Of a DNA stretch of 64,000 bases, positions 50,412 to 60,531 are shown piece after piece. A program made the translations under genes and the position numbers. Position 1 is the stretch's first letter. Every line of letters begins with the position of its first letter. This DNA is from Volvariella volvacea V23 (Eukaryota > Basidiomycota > Agaricomycetes > Agaricales > Pluteaceae). The notes below the pieces were generated by a model, which worked only from the letters and a program-made list of their open reading frames with translations, was not told the origin of the DNA and did no database searches. The DNA lies in assembly GCA_000349905.1 (NCBI GenBank), contig KB722750.1, forward strand, positions 553,824-617,823, in the 5' to 3' direction.

Positions 50412-52137
50412 ATGGGCGGCAAATTATCTCGTATACTTCCAGTGCCCCCTGACTGTGATCAACAATCATCACATCACTTGAACAATGCACAGATCGTGAA
50501 CCATGGAGTCATGGCTGTTGGACCGAACAACAACACGGATGTTAATTACGGCACGCGGAATATCGAGGAGTACTATAGACGAGGTGATTATGGTTCAATC
50601 ATCCTCTTTTTTATGAATGCTTACGTGTTCTGTAGCAAGAGATAGCCTACGGGCTCTTATCGTGGTTGATGCAATGCATACAGGAAAAGTCCGTCCAGGT
50701 CCTCTGGAATGTCACCCAGATACCCGCCAAGCAATCATCCGGGATATTACGAGCTGGATCGAGAACAAACACCGGGAAAGGCCTGTGCTTTGGCTTGTGG
50801 GTCCAGCCGGGATTGGCAAATCTGCAATTGCGATGGCCATTGCGCAAAGACTTGATAACATGAACTCTATGGCTAAGGTTGCTGGCTCCTTCTTCTTTTT
50901 CGTCGGGGATCCCTATCGCAACAACCTTGATTACTTTATCCCCACACTCGCATACCGACTGGCAATATCGATCGAAGATGTGGGTAGAGAGATTGACAAG
51001 GCGATAGACCAGGATCCAGGGGTGTTACAGGCGACATTAGAGGTCCAGTGGAGGGTGCTCGTTATCGAACCTATTAGGTTGTCCTCAAATATTCCGCCTG
51101 CAGTCGTCATCATTGACGGTTTGGACGAGTGTGGAAGCGCGGCCGACCAACGAAGGATCCTGAATCTTATTGCATCGTGTGGACCAAATTTTCCTCTGGC
51201 CTTCTTCATCGCTAGCAGACCTGAACCCCACATTGCGGCCTCCTTTAAAACAAGCACCCTATCACAATGCTGTCGACCACAAATTGACCTCGCTCAATGC
51301 AAGAATGCAAGAGAGATGCGACTTTTCATCGGATCAAGTTTCTTGGCAATCTATCACAGGTATTACCACATCCTTCAACCCTATTCAAACTGGCCCTCGG
51401 ATGAGATCATCGATATTATCACACAAAGAGCTGATGGTCAATATATATACCCTGTCACGCTTTTCAAATTCATTGACGATGACGGGGAAAACCCACAAGA
51501 GCGATTACAAGCCTGTCTTGAAGAAATGCCTGAAGCATTGTCTCCTCTTGACACACTCTATCACCGAATACTTCAGTTATCACATAGGCCAGATGAATAC
51601 CCAGTCCAGGATCTTCTATTTCTCGCATGCACTCGATTTCTGACTGGCATGGCTAAAGAAAATCGATGGGTCTACAACTTGGCAACCCTTTTATTCCAGG
51701 ATGAACCTCAATGCCGTTTCTGTCTTAAAAGACTTCATTCAGTTCTCAAGATCCCATCTTCAAACAACAAGCCCATTATAGTTCACCATGCATCTTTTTC
51801 AGATTTCTTACATGACCACCAACGCAGTGGTTCTTACCATCTTGAACAAGCAACCCAAATTCCTAGAATCATAGAAAAATGCTTACTCAGCTTGAGGACC
51901 AAAGGCATGGAAGAAGGAAGTTACTTAAAATATCTTCTTCACAACTGGTGGCAGCTTTTTCCACATCTGGACAAGTACATTCCAGACAATTTGGCATTAC
52001 AACTGCTGGAGTTTGATTTCCACAACTTTGCAAAGAATATATGTCAACAGAAGTTGGTATCATCTAGTCTTATGCAAGACTATATTAGGTTTGCAACTGC
52101 TTGTGAGAAAGGGGTATGTAGCTTTTTTGCTCTTTAG
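50412..52137 (+). CDS. NACHT-type NTPase, fungal NLR-like
   Basis: Predicted 557 aa; exons 50412-50583 and 50636-52137. Walker A is GPAGIGKSA and Walker B is VVIIDGLDEC, followed by an ASRPEPHI sensor-like motif, typical of NACHT NTPases in Agaricomycete genomes. It starts MGGKLSRIL (possible myristoylation at Gly2) and has the short N-terminal region VRPGPLECHPDTR before the NTPase. No WD40, ankyrin or TPR repeats follow. The frame ends soon after GTATGT at about 52111, which looks like a donor; splicing there to about 52157 would give a different C-terminal tail. Possible role in allorecognition or defence, inferred from the family. Confidence 0.82.
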
Positions 52138-53000
52138 ATGCAGACATACTCAATGCAGTATCTGAGGTTAGAACCATTTTCTGTTAACTGCCAAGTTCAA
52201 CAGAAATGAGTTGTTTGGTATCAGGCTTGCTTTTCAATTTCAAGAATATTTTGAGGAGTGCACTTCTGTCAGCGACGAGGGTGCTTGGCCCCAAAGACAA
52301 TACACAGGAGATAATAAATAGGAGATGAAAGAAAAGAAACATCAACTACTCGGCACACATCTATACACGTTATCAGATGGGCCTACTACAAGGGATCACC
52401 CACACGGCGGTGCCCAGGTATCACCGGTGGCATGGTTGCGAAAACTCTCACTACCAGCCGGCGGGGGAGACGAGAGGGATACAAGAATCCTAACGACGCT
52501 TACTCACCTCTTAGTAGCCTGTTCGTTCAGGTTGCGCCAGAGTCTCTAAGACAAAGCTAGCTCGGCAGAGTAAACAAGGTCGAAACTGAGGAAAACCCCC
52601 AGAGCCAACCAAGCCCACTTATATATTCACCAGAGTCCGTGTGTATATGTTTACACTATTTCAGACTATTCTACGGGTATCTATCTATGACCTCATGATG
52701 ACATCACCAGTGTCCGGTATCACTAAGATCCCATTGGGTAGAGATAAGCCGTGAGCCGGGATGATGGCTCCAAGACTAATGACGCCGCCGAGAATACCTC
52801 GATGCCCGAGACCTCCGAAGGTGGCTCAAAAGGTAATGCATCATGTGATCCAGATGTTATCTAATCTAATCTGGATTAAGTAAGCAAGTCACGTGGTCCC
52901 TGGCACTTAAGAAAGAAAAGAAAAGAAAATGTAAATAAATATTAGATAATCATAAATAAATAGGGAATAAGGATACGATTCCTGACAACTTCTCATCAAG
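52138..53000. other. Gap after the NACHT gene
   Basis: About 0.9 kb. GC-mixed in the first half, AT-rich later. No gene, LTR or transposase seen. Confidence 0.35.
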
Positions 53001-53059
53001 AGATTCAAGAAGTAAAGTTTTTACCCTCCTGGAGTTTTCTCTTGGCACTTGCTTGGTCA

Positions 53060-53916
53060 TATATAAGATGTTGGAAGCAGCTTGGATTTTCCTCACCATT
53101 CAAATCAGGCAAAACACCAATTGTTATAACAAGTAATGTGGTTGTTACCACACATTTGCTAGCACTTATAAGTTTGAATTATAAAATATTGTAAGTCAAT
53201 TCAAACTCAATATCTGATTCAAGCTGAAGTATTTTTGTATAGGCCATTTGTGCAAAATATTCACTTTCTTCAATATTGGAGCTATGCCTGGGCATTTGAT
53301 TTGAGCCAATGTTTGTTTGATAGCTCTATTCATTCTGAGTATGCAGTATCTCATATTGAATCAGCAAACCATCAAATGACCAGAGAATATGAGACATTCT
53401 TTCAGAACTTGCAAATGCTATGGCTTCTTGAACAGCTTCCAGAACATTATTATCATGATGATCTTGGATTCAATAAGAATATGGTTGTGAGGTGGTTAAA
53501 GGTCAGTTGAAAATGATTTGTGATTGAGGTGTTATAACTGACAATTTATAATCAATTCTAGAAAGGGTATACTTCAGATTTTTGGCCTGATGAGCCCTCC
53601 CTTCACAGAATGAAAGCAATCCACCAAAAAGAGAGTTATACTAGCACCAACAAATCAAAAGAATTATACACTGGGTATTTTAGCACTACTGTGGTTTCAC
53701 AGCCTTCACCTGAGTTGAAGTTTAACTCTACTGAATCTTTTCAATCACTTCTAAATCTTTTGCTTTGTGGTAAAGGCACAGGAAGTTGTGAAGTATCTGG
53801 GGGCAGTAGAAAGTAGAGCTTTACCACAAAAACTTGTTACTATACTTATTTTCCTATGCATACACTTTACTCATGATTTCACAGCCCCTGAGTTCTTGGA
53901 ATCAAAGGCTCTGATT
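53060..53916 (+). pseudogene. AT-rich coding-like exons of an unrecognised gene, cut by a TIR element
   Basis: I do not recognise the family. Reading is open and splice-compatible from about 53060 to 53189 (includes GKTPIVITSNVVVTTHLL), then 53243-53501 (NIHFLQYWSYAWAFDLSQCL..MLWLLEQLPEHYYHD) and 53562-53769 (GYTSDFWPDEPSLHRMKAI), with matching phases. After that the most protein-like frame shifts (EVVKYLGAVESRALPQKLV..), which suggests a frameshift or missed exon. At 53917 it runs into a TIR element with a target-site duplication, and the frame can be continued beyond 54550. No start was found; an upstream exon is needed. Could be an old gene or part of a larger mobile element. Confidence 0.4.
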
Positions 53917-54549
53917 TATGGTGGGCCCCTTCAGACAAAATTATTTGTCTTTGTCAATGAGGCCTGACAGTCCAGATCAGTATCAATCAGTACCAATCAG
54001 TACTGAAGGTCCTGATGGTCCTGATGCTAAGTAAAGGGGTTTTAGCTAAATGGTTAGCAAATCAGAAAATGCATAATAAAGTAATACAAAATTTCGAACT
54101 TATGTCAGAGTTTTGAGATTGTTGTTGGTAACTTAAATATGGTGGGCAATATTGGAACAAGGCAAGATGCTTTTATTTCAACATATAGGCAAATACATTG
54201 TGATCAAATATACCAGTAATACTAACTTATACATGGTCTTTATCTGCAAGCTTATTCACACATTTCATTTGCATGCCATTGTCCTGCTGATGGTGCATAT
54301 TAATATTTTCTTTCCATTTTTAAATCTAAATATTTATTTTCTAGAACGCTACACATGAGAATGTCAATTGTAAACTCTCCTAAGGGTCCTGAATGTCCTG
54401 AATGTCCTGATTCCATGCCAAGACATTCAGGACCTTGGGTACCGATTGGTATTGATCAGGACCTATCAGGACCTGATCGGTACTGATCGGTACTGATCAG
54501 TACTGGACCCTCCAATGTCAAGGGTTTTTGTCCGAAAAAGCCCTCCATA
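53917..54549. mobile_element. Non-autonomous TIR element, 633 bp, 6-bp target-site duplication
   Basis: Ends are imperfect terminal inverted repeats: left TATGGTGGGCCCCTTCAGAC, and right, read on the minus strand from 54549, TATGGAGGGCTTTTTCGGAC. CTGATT flanks both ends directly (53911-53916 and 54550-54555). Inside each end are further inverted subterminal arrays of GATCAGTACC-like and GGTCCTGAT-like words (53965-54030 against 54445-54510). A hairpin (AAGGTCCTGAATGTC and its complement) lies at about 54384-54436. No transposase frame. Best read as a MITE-like element mobilised in trans. Confidence 0.72.
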
Positions 54550-55742
54550 CTGATTGCAATGAATTGTGATATCTTCAAAGCTGAGAACTTGGAAATTCGG
54601 CTGTGTGCAAGCTCACGAAGCTCGCAACTTGATCGAAATTGCACCAGTGGAGACCATGGACTCGAAGCCGACGCTCAAGCTATTGGACTTTGACTTCCAG
54701 GGAGCAGGATGTCAGCGGACCTGATTTGAAAAGGCCCCTCCATTCGTTCAGGTTACTCTACCTCTGGTGGATTCAACAGCGACATCTGGTGCGTTCATTT
54801 ATCGCTATCAGATTCCAGTTGTTGCACAACGCGCTGTCCTGACCAACACCGCTAGCTGACTCTCCATCTGAGGGACTGGCAGTAAATCTCTGTTTCGTGC
54901 AGTTTAAACTGCCCCAGGTTGCTTTGAAACCATTGTCGCCATTATTTCACTGTCGCCCGAAGTTTGGGAGACTATCCACCTCGTGTTTGCGAGTCCTCAA
55001 GCCACCAGCTTGCGAATAATATCCAACGACAGCCCAACGGCACTTCTTGTACCACCATGACAATTGTGACTTGATCGAGGGCCTGCCAAAGCATGATCGC
55101 GAGCAGCCGTATTTGACGCTCTTTTCGAAGCTTGAAAGCTTGAACCTTGGATGTTGCAAACAGGGCACAAATTTGTGGACTTGGCAGCCTAATTGAAATC
55201 GTACCAGTCGAGAGATTTGAAGCTGGCACCCAGGTTAAGGAGCATTGACTTTGTGCGAGTACTGGGAGGGCCAACAACGCCTAGCTGGCCTGCTTTCCAT
55301 CCAATGAAGTAACAGCAAATCTCCATCTTGGGGGTGCATACTACTCAACGTATTCGTACGTACTGCCTTGAAGACAGTCAACCTATAAAAGACTGACTCA
55401 ACTACCCAATCGTGCAATAGTCAGAGAGAATACATTAAATAGCTTTAAATACCACTACACCACATTACAATATCCGATTTCCAGCCCAACGAAAAGCCTA
55501 AAAAAACCTTTTAAACCCTAAAAAACTTGAAAGCAACAATAACCCCCAGTGCGGTTCGGACAGTGTAGATGAGTGATGTAAACAGCACTGGTGTGTAGAA
55601 CAAGTTAAATGAAACAACTTGAATGATATGCAAAAAGAACGAAGAGAGATGGTGGTATAAAGAAAGCGATGAGTGACTTGCAACAATTTTGGGGGTATAT
55701 CGCGTTGGCAGACTTGACGAACAAATCTTCAAAGTGCCAATG
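54550..55742. other. Region after the TIR element
   Basis: Frame from the interrupted coding-like sequence stays open for a short distance. Two diverged direct-repeat-like blocks start near 54630 and 55190 (each with a GAAATTGCACCAGT- or GAAATCGTACCAGT-like start and a TTGACTTTG-like motif). No confident gene. Confidence 0.35.
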
Positions 55743-57482
55743 TTACACTGGCGGTGCCAGTTTACGTTCTCTGTATGAAGAAAAAAAGCCACTATATCAG
55801 CAACTCCAAACTACACGACCGGCAGAAAAGCAAAGCACGAAGGATAACTATAACCACACTCACCCGTTTGCGTTCCCCAACAGCTCCTCAAACCTGTTTC
55901 TAAACCCATTCAACGTAGCGTCATGTACATCTCCAGTTTCATGCCCATGATCCAGATCAAATGCCTCGCTCTCGCGAATGAACTGCTCCAGATCCTTGAC
56001 GCGCGTGATGGACAGCTCCGGTTCGTTCGACCCCCGAGCGCGGGCGAGGTACGATGCCACGATTGTCGAGAAGCCGCCCAGAATAGCCGTAACGACTGAC
56101 GTCTAACAAAAAAGTCAACACCCGGGATCAGTTTCGTGTTCTGGACTGAAAGCGATGGTGGCATGCTTACCGTTCTTCCGGTGGTCACGGCAGACAAACC
56201 GGTGGTGAGGGCGCCGAGGAGGACTTGGAGCCCGATGGCGATGTTGAGGGCGTACCCCGTCATCCGGGCTTTTACGATGTACTTGTCGCGTTCGGTTTTG
56301 GCGTTTTTGATTGTAGGAGCGAGACGTTCTCCTACCGTTCGTTCACGGTTAGGGGCCTAGGATAGCCAAGAGAACACAAAGCGGGAGTTAGTACGCGTGT
56401 ACCAGCTGGCTATATGCGCGAGAGCATGAAAGAAACCACGCATATATCCACGATAAAACGCACAAACACACCTTTTCCTCCAAGGAGGGAACGATCCAAT
56501 CGAGCCCCGACCTCCGCGCATGCATACTCCCGCCCGCATATCCGTGCGTAGCATCCAAGGACCTCATCCTCGTCGGCGGCATTCTCCCCGCTGGACTGCC
56601 CCCGTCTGCTAGCACGGCCTCGAGAGGTGGTGAGGGTGGCAAAGCGGGTAGCGGGTCGTCTCTGTCTCGCATGCTGTGGATCGACACGCCACCTCGGGAT
56701 CCGCGTCGCGTGGGGCGGTGGATGTCACCACCTTGTCCGCTGACGAGGGTGTTGTTGCTCGCGTCGCTGCCTCCACCGCCGTGGGCACCGCCGACACCTC
56801 CGTGGCCTTGACTGGGGGACCTCGACCTCCCGGGGTTGTTCCCATATTGTGTACTAGCGCCAAAGTTGGTAGTGGGAAGGAACTGGACAGATGGGCTGGT
56901 CGAGGGTGGCTGGTGTCCTGGGCTTTGGCCTTGAGTTTGGGCTTGGGGCTGCGCGGGCAAGTCACGGTCGCGGTCGATCAAGCTTCCTGTGGGCGCAGGA
57001 GTGGGAGTCGCTGGGGTGTGGTGGCTGAGGATTGAGCTGGATCGCGGGGTTTGTAAAATTGAGCCCGAATTGGCCACTGCTGCAGCTATTAGACCTCCGC
57101 CTGGGACGCTGGATGCTCGAGGGGATATGATTTGAGTGGGGGACGTGACTACCGTAGAGGGGACTGCGGTAAGAGTCGCAGACGAGGACGTATCATGAGT
57201 CGAGGACGACAAGGCGGGCGTCTGCACATCGACACGAGGATGGGTGGTGGCAGAGAAATTTTGCGACCCTGAGCCTAGAGCGTGTCGCTCCGGATTGGCG
57301 CCAGGAACGGATAGACCAGGTGTGGGCTGCGGTAGAGTTGAATTGGTATTAGTACCAGGATGAGGCTGGGGAGCGTCCATGTCGATGTGAAGAATGAGAG
57401 GAGAGACGGTGAGGGGAGGGTGATCTTGAAAATGTGGCGATTGATAATGGGAGCCGGGATGATTGTCACCATGGGACGACAT
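55743..57482 (-). CDS. SLATT-domain two-TM protein (fungal SLATT) with long disordered N-terminus
   Basis: Predicted 487 aa; exons 57482-56472, 56356-56171, 56102-55864, 55770-55743. Residues 1-320 are Pro/Ser/Thr/Gly-rich and probably disordered. The SLATT domain spans about 335-475: LDWIVPSLEEK, a helix ERLAPTIKNAKTERDKYIVKAR, two membrane helices (YALNIAIGLQVLLGALTTG and TSVVTAILGGFSTIVASYLARARG), then an amphipathic region (RVKDLEQFIRESEAFDLDHG). SLATT proteins are proposed membrane effectors in conflict and nucleotide-signalling systems; in fungi their function is not established. The last 28-nt exon adds ERKLAPPV. Confidence 0.85.
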
Positions 57483-58331
57483 GAGGCCACGCCTGGGTGG
57501 TGCTGCCCGCTGATTGCAATGAAGGTGGGGAGGCTCAGGCTGGCGTTGCGATTGTGCTATCTCTTCTTGTACTCTACCGAATAGTCACCTATCGTCACGC
57601 ATTCCTTCCCCTCGCCCATGGCAATTACTCGGCTCGCATGCGACAGCCAATCGCAGAAGGACAAATGAAGGCAAGAGCATCGTGGTACGGGCCTTGCTCA
57701 CGTCCGGTGTTTTGACATGCGAGATTTTCTCCATTGAGGCACAGGAACAAATGGGCTCCAGTTTTGACCTGTCCATGTTGGTTATCAGCGATGTTCGTCG
57801 ACCAACATGGAAGTAACATCCTAATTCCCCAGAGCGACGATCCATCACAATAGCCCTCCCATCTGTCCCTCTGAGAAGATATGCCCGTAAGGAGATCTGT
57901 CTCTCGTTGTTCATGGAATGAAGGTGCGTAAGGACAGGTAGAATTGAGCCGCTCACAAATTCTTGGCTTCAGGTTGCCTGATGAGGTGCTTGAACCTCGT
58001 ATCGGGACTGGGACCCGCCTGGAACTGCTACTGTCCTCGTCGTAGCATGCTGTAATGCTGTCGATATGCCAGAATGGGAGGACTTCGTGACCGTCGTGTC
58101 ATTGTCAAGAACTCGAAGAAGCCCGGAACCAACTTGTCGCCGGGATCAAACAACAAACGCGGTACCGTGACCAGCACACCTGCAAGCTCCAACCCATGAC
58201 CGCGAGGAGTCTCAGATGCAGCAGCCACCCAGCAACGCTAGAACGATCCAGACAGACTATGTCTCAATACCACATGAAACCTGCTAGATATCCCATCGGG
58301 CTAAAACCCATCGCGGTCAAGCTCAGCTCAA
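57483..58331. promoter_or_regulatory. Divergent region between SLATT gene and aldolase-like gene
   Basis: About 850 bp between oppositely transcribed genes. Minus-strand frames in it lack an ATG and domains, so I treat it as a shared regulatory interval. Confidence 0.35.
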
Positions 58332-59976
58332 ATGTTCGCATCTCATCTCTCCTCCTCGTTTGCTAGAGCGACAACATTTCCCGTAACTGGTAATATCACA
58401 CAAAACCCCGTACCCCACCTCGGACTCAATTCTCCTTTGGCAGCAGTACCGCTCCGAGTTTCATCTACCCAAGTTCGGTATTATCGTAAAGGCCAAATGT
58501 CAGTCAAACGTAACAGGACAATGTCCATCCTGAATCAGGCCGAGAAGGAGGGCTATGGTGTACTCGCCATGACTTGGTCAGTTCTTTTTTTTTGTCTCGT
58601 CGACCAAAATAGCTTGAATCATATGTACTCATTTATTTTTTTACAGTTATGATGCCCAGTCGGCAATTGCCCTCGTTCGCGCAGCTGAACGAGCTCACAG
58701 CCCAGCTATCATCCAGCTCCTTCCCGACACTGTTCGGTATGGCAGAGGGCCTTATCTTCAGTTCTTCTTGAACCTGTGAGACTCGTCTCCACAAGCACCC
58801 ACGAATATATCTAATTTAAGTGCATTGCATGGTACAACAGCGCCCATAGGGCTTCCGTCCCTATTTCTGTCCACTTGGACCACGGCGTTGATCCTACTGA
58901 CTTGGATCTCGTATTTGGCTTGGCAGACAAAGGAACTGTCTTTGACAGTATTATGATTGATCCTCCCCGTGTCCAGGTCTGTACCATCTCATTATCAACG
59001 CCCTTCCCTCGGCTGATTATTCTTCTCTTCTTCTTACCTTAACCCATTTACTCTAACGATTTTATTGCACTGTGGTCCTCCTACTATCATGGCATTGACA
59101 TTGACACTGACACATTGCACATGAATCCACGGACATCAATTCTTCCGATCCCCATTCTTCACATACCACTACACTATGGCCTATCGTAACAACAACCACG
59201 ACCACGCCGCATCGTATGCACAATAGAACGAAGACGAGAATATCAATGTGGCTAGAGACTACACCGACCGCGCCCACCAAGTCGGCATGGCCGTCGAACT
59301 TGAGTTGGGGAGGGTTAGAGGCCATTCTCGTGGTCTCCACGAGACAGAGGGTCAACTAACCGATCCAGAGTTCGCTGAGCGTTACATCAAAGAGTAAGCC
59401 TCGCGTTCTACAGACTCTGCTAGGCCACAACGGCGGGCGCTAGCCCGTACTTGCAACGTGCCTAACCCACTTTCGTCGCTAGAACCGGTGCGAACATCTT
59501 GGCACCGAACATCGGAAACGTTCACGGTCCGTACGACCACCCCATCGTGCTCAGGCAAGACGTGTAAGCATCCCCTCCTCTCTTACCCCCTCCAGGACAC
59601 GTAGCTCTAAACACGAAATTTCGTGATTAGTACAAAGAAGTTGAAAGAGACGTTCAAAGGCTCCGTCCCTCTAACCCTTCACGGCGCCACAGATCTCCCA
59701 GCCGACATCTTGAAGGATTGCGTCCGATCCGGGTTCAGTAAAGTACGTCTCCCCTCTTTCCTCCCCCCCTTCGTTCGTTCTCACGCGTTTGCTTCCGTCC
59801 CCATCACCACACCTTAGATTAACGTCAACAGGTACACCCGCCGCATCTACGCCAATACTTTGGCCACCGAGATGCGGGACAAGAACCTCCCCGATGCTAT
59901 TGAGAACGCGACAGAGATTTTGGCTGGCGAATGCGACAAGTACTTCAAGTTGTTTGGGTCTGCCGGGAAGGCGTAA
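58332..59976 (+). CDS. Class II fructose-bisphosphate aldolase-family protein
   Basis: TIM-barrel, metal-dependent aldolase superfamily, 342 aa. Exons: 58332-58576, 58647-58775, 58841-58976, 59227-59393, 59483-59563, 59631-59742, 59818-59976. Family features: SILNQAEKEGYGVLAM at the start of the barrel, SVHLDHG (metal His and catalytic Asp), ELELGRVRG, IGNVHGPY with a metal His, LTLHGATDLP with another metal His, and GFSKINVNR. About 55 N-terminal residues (ATTFPVTGNI, then VRYYRKGQ) precede the barrel and may target it to mitochondria. It is not the main glycolytic aldolase by sequence style, so substrate is uncertain (ketose-bisphosphate type). Intron 3 (250 nt) is unusually long for this gene. 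Confidence 0.88.
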
Positions 59977-60302
59977 GTTCTACACGTAGATGGGTGCTGA
60001 GTGGTGCGCATTGTATTCAATGTTAAGAAGGTGATGCAAGGTGAGCGATTGGTATTTTGCGAGGCAGTGGGAGCAGTGGAATTGTAAGTGTATGATATAT
60101 CGTTAGCGAGGTTAATAAAGCATGTTGCTGCATAAGTGCCATTGTAGTTGTGCAATAATTAGTCGCGTTTTCTCCTGAACCGGCATTACAAGCACGAATA
60201 CAACTGAGACTATTGATGACATTCAGATCTGGATAATCAGGTCTTGGCGATGGTATATGTAGAGAGAGAGAGCTTTTTTGTTGTATGGGTGTCAATCTAC
60301 GA

Positions 60303-60498
60303 TAGGCCCCTTCGGACAAAATTATGATCAGTATTGAAGGTCCTGATGGTCCTGATGCTAAGTCAAGGGGACTTTATCAATAGTTAGCAAATTGGGGAGT
60401 TCATAATAAAGTATAAAAAACTCCAAACTTATATCAGAGTTTTTGGGGTTGTTGTTGGTAACTTAATCATGGTAGGCAGTATTAGGACAAATCAAGGT
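60303..60498 (+). repeat. Partial second copy of the TIR element sequence
   Basis: Aligns with about 53919-54165 of the TIR element: GGCCCCTTC then GACAAAATTAT, then GAAGGTCCTGATGGTCCTGATGCTAAG, GTTAGCAAAT, CATAATAAAGTA, GTTGTTGTTGGTAACTTAA and GCA(A/G)TATT. It lacks part of the subterminal array and ends where the fold-back element begins. Confidence 0.7.
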
Positions 60499-60531
60499 TC
60501 CGAGTCCTACACTTATGTTCCGGACTCGGTC

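Noticed and set aside
52138..52920. Possible solo LTR downstream of the NACHT gene
   Set aside because: I could not find paired ends, a target-site duplication or a second copy in the window.
57585..57956. Minus-strand frame of 123 codons between the SLATT and aldolase genes
   Set aside because: Lacks an ATG at its start and has no recognisable domain; lies in a divergent promoter interval.
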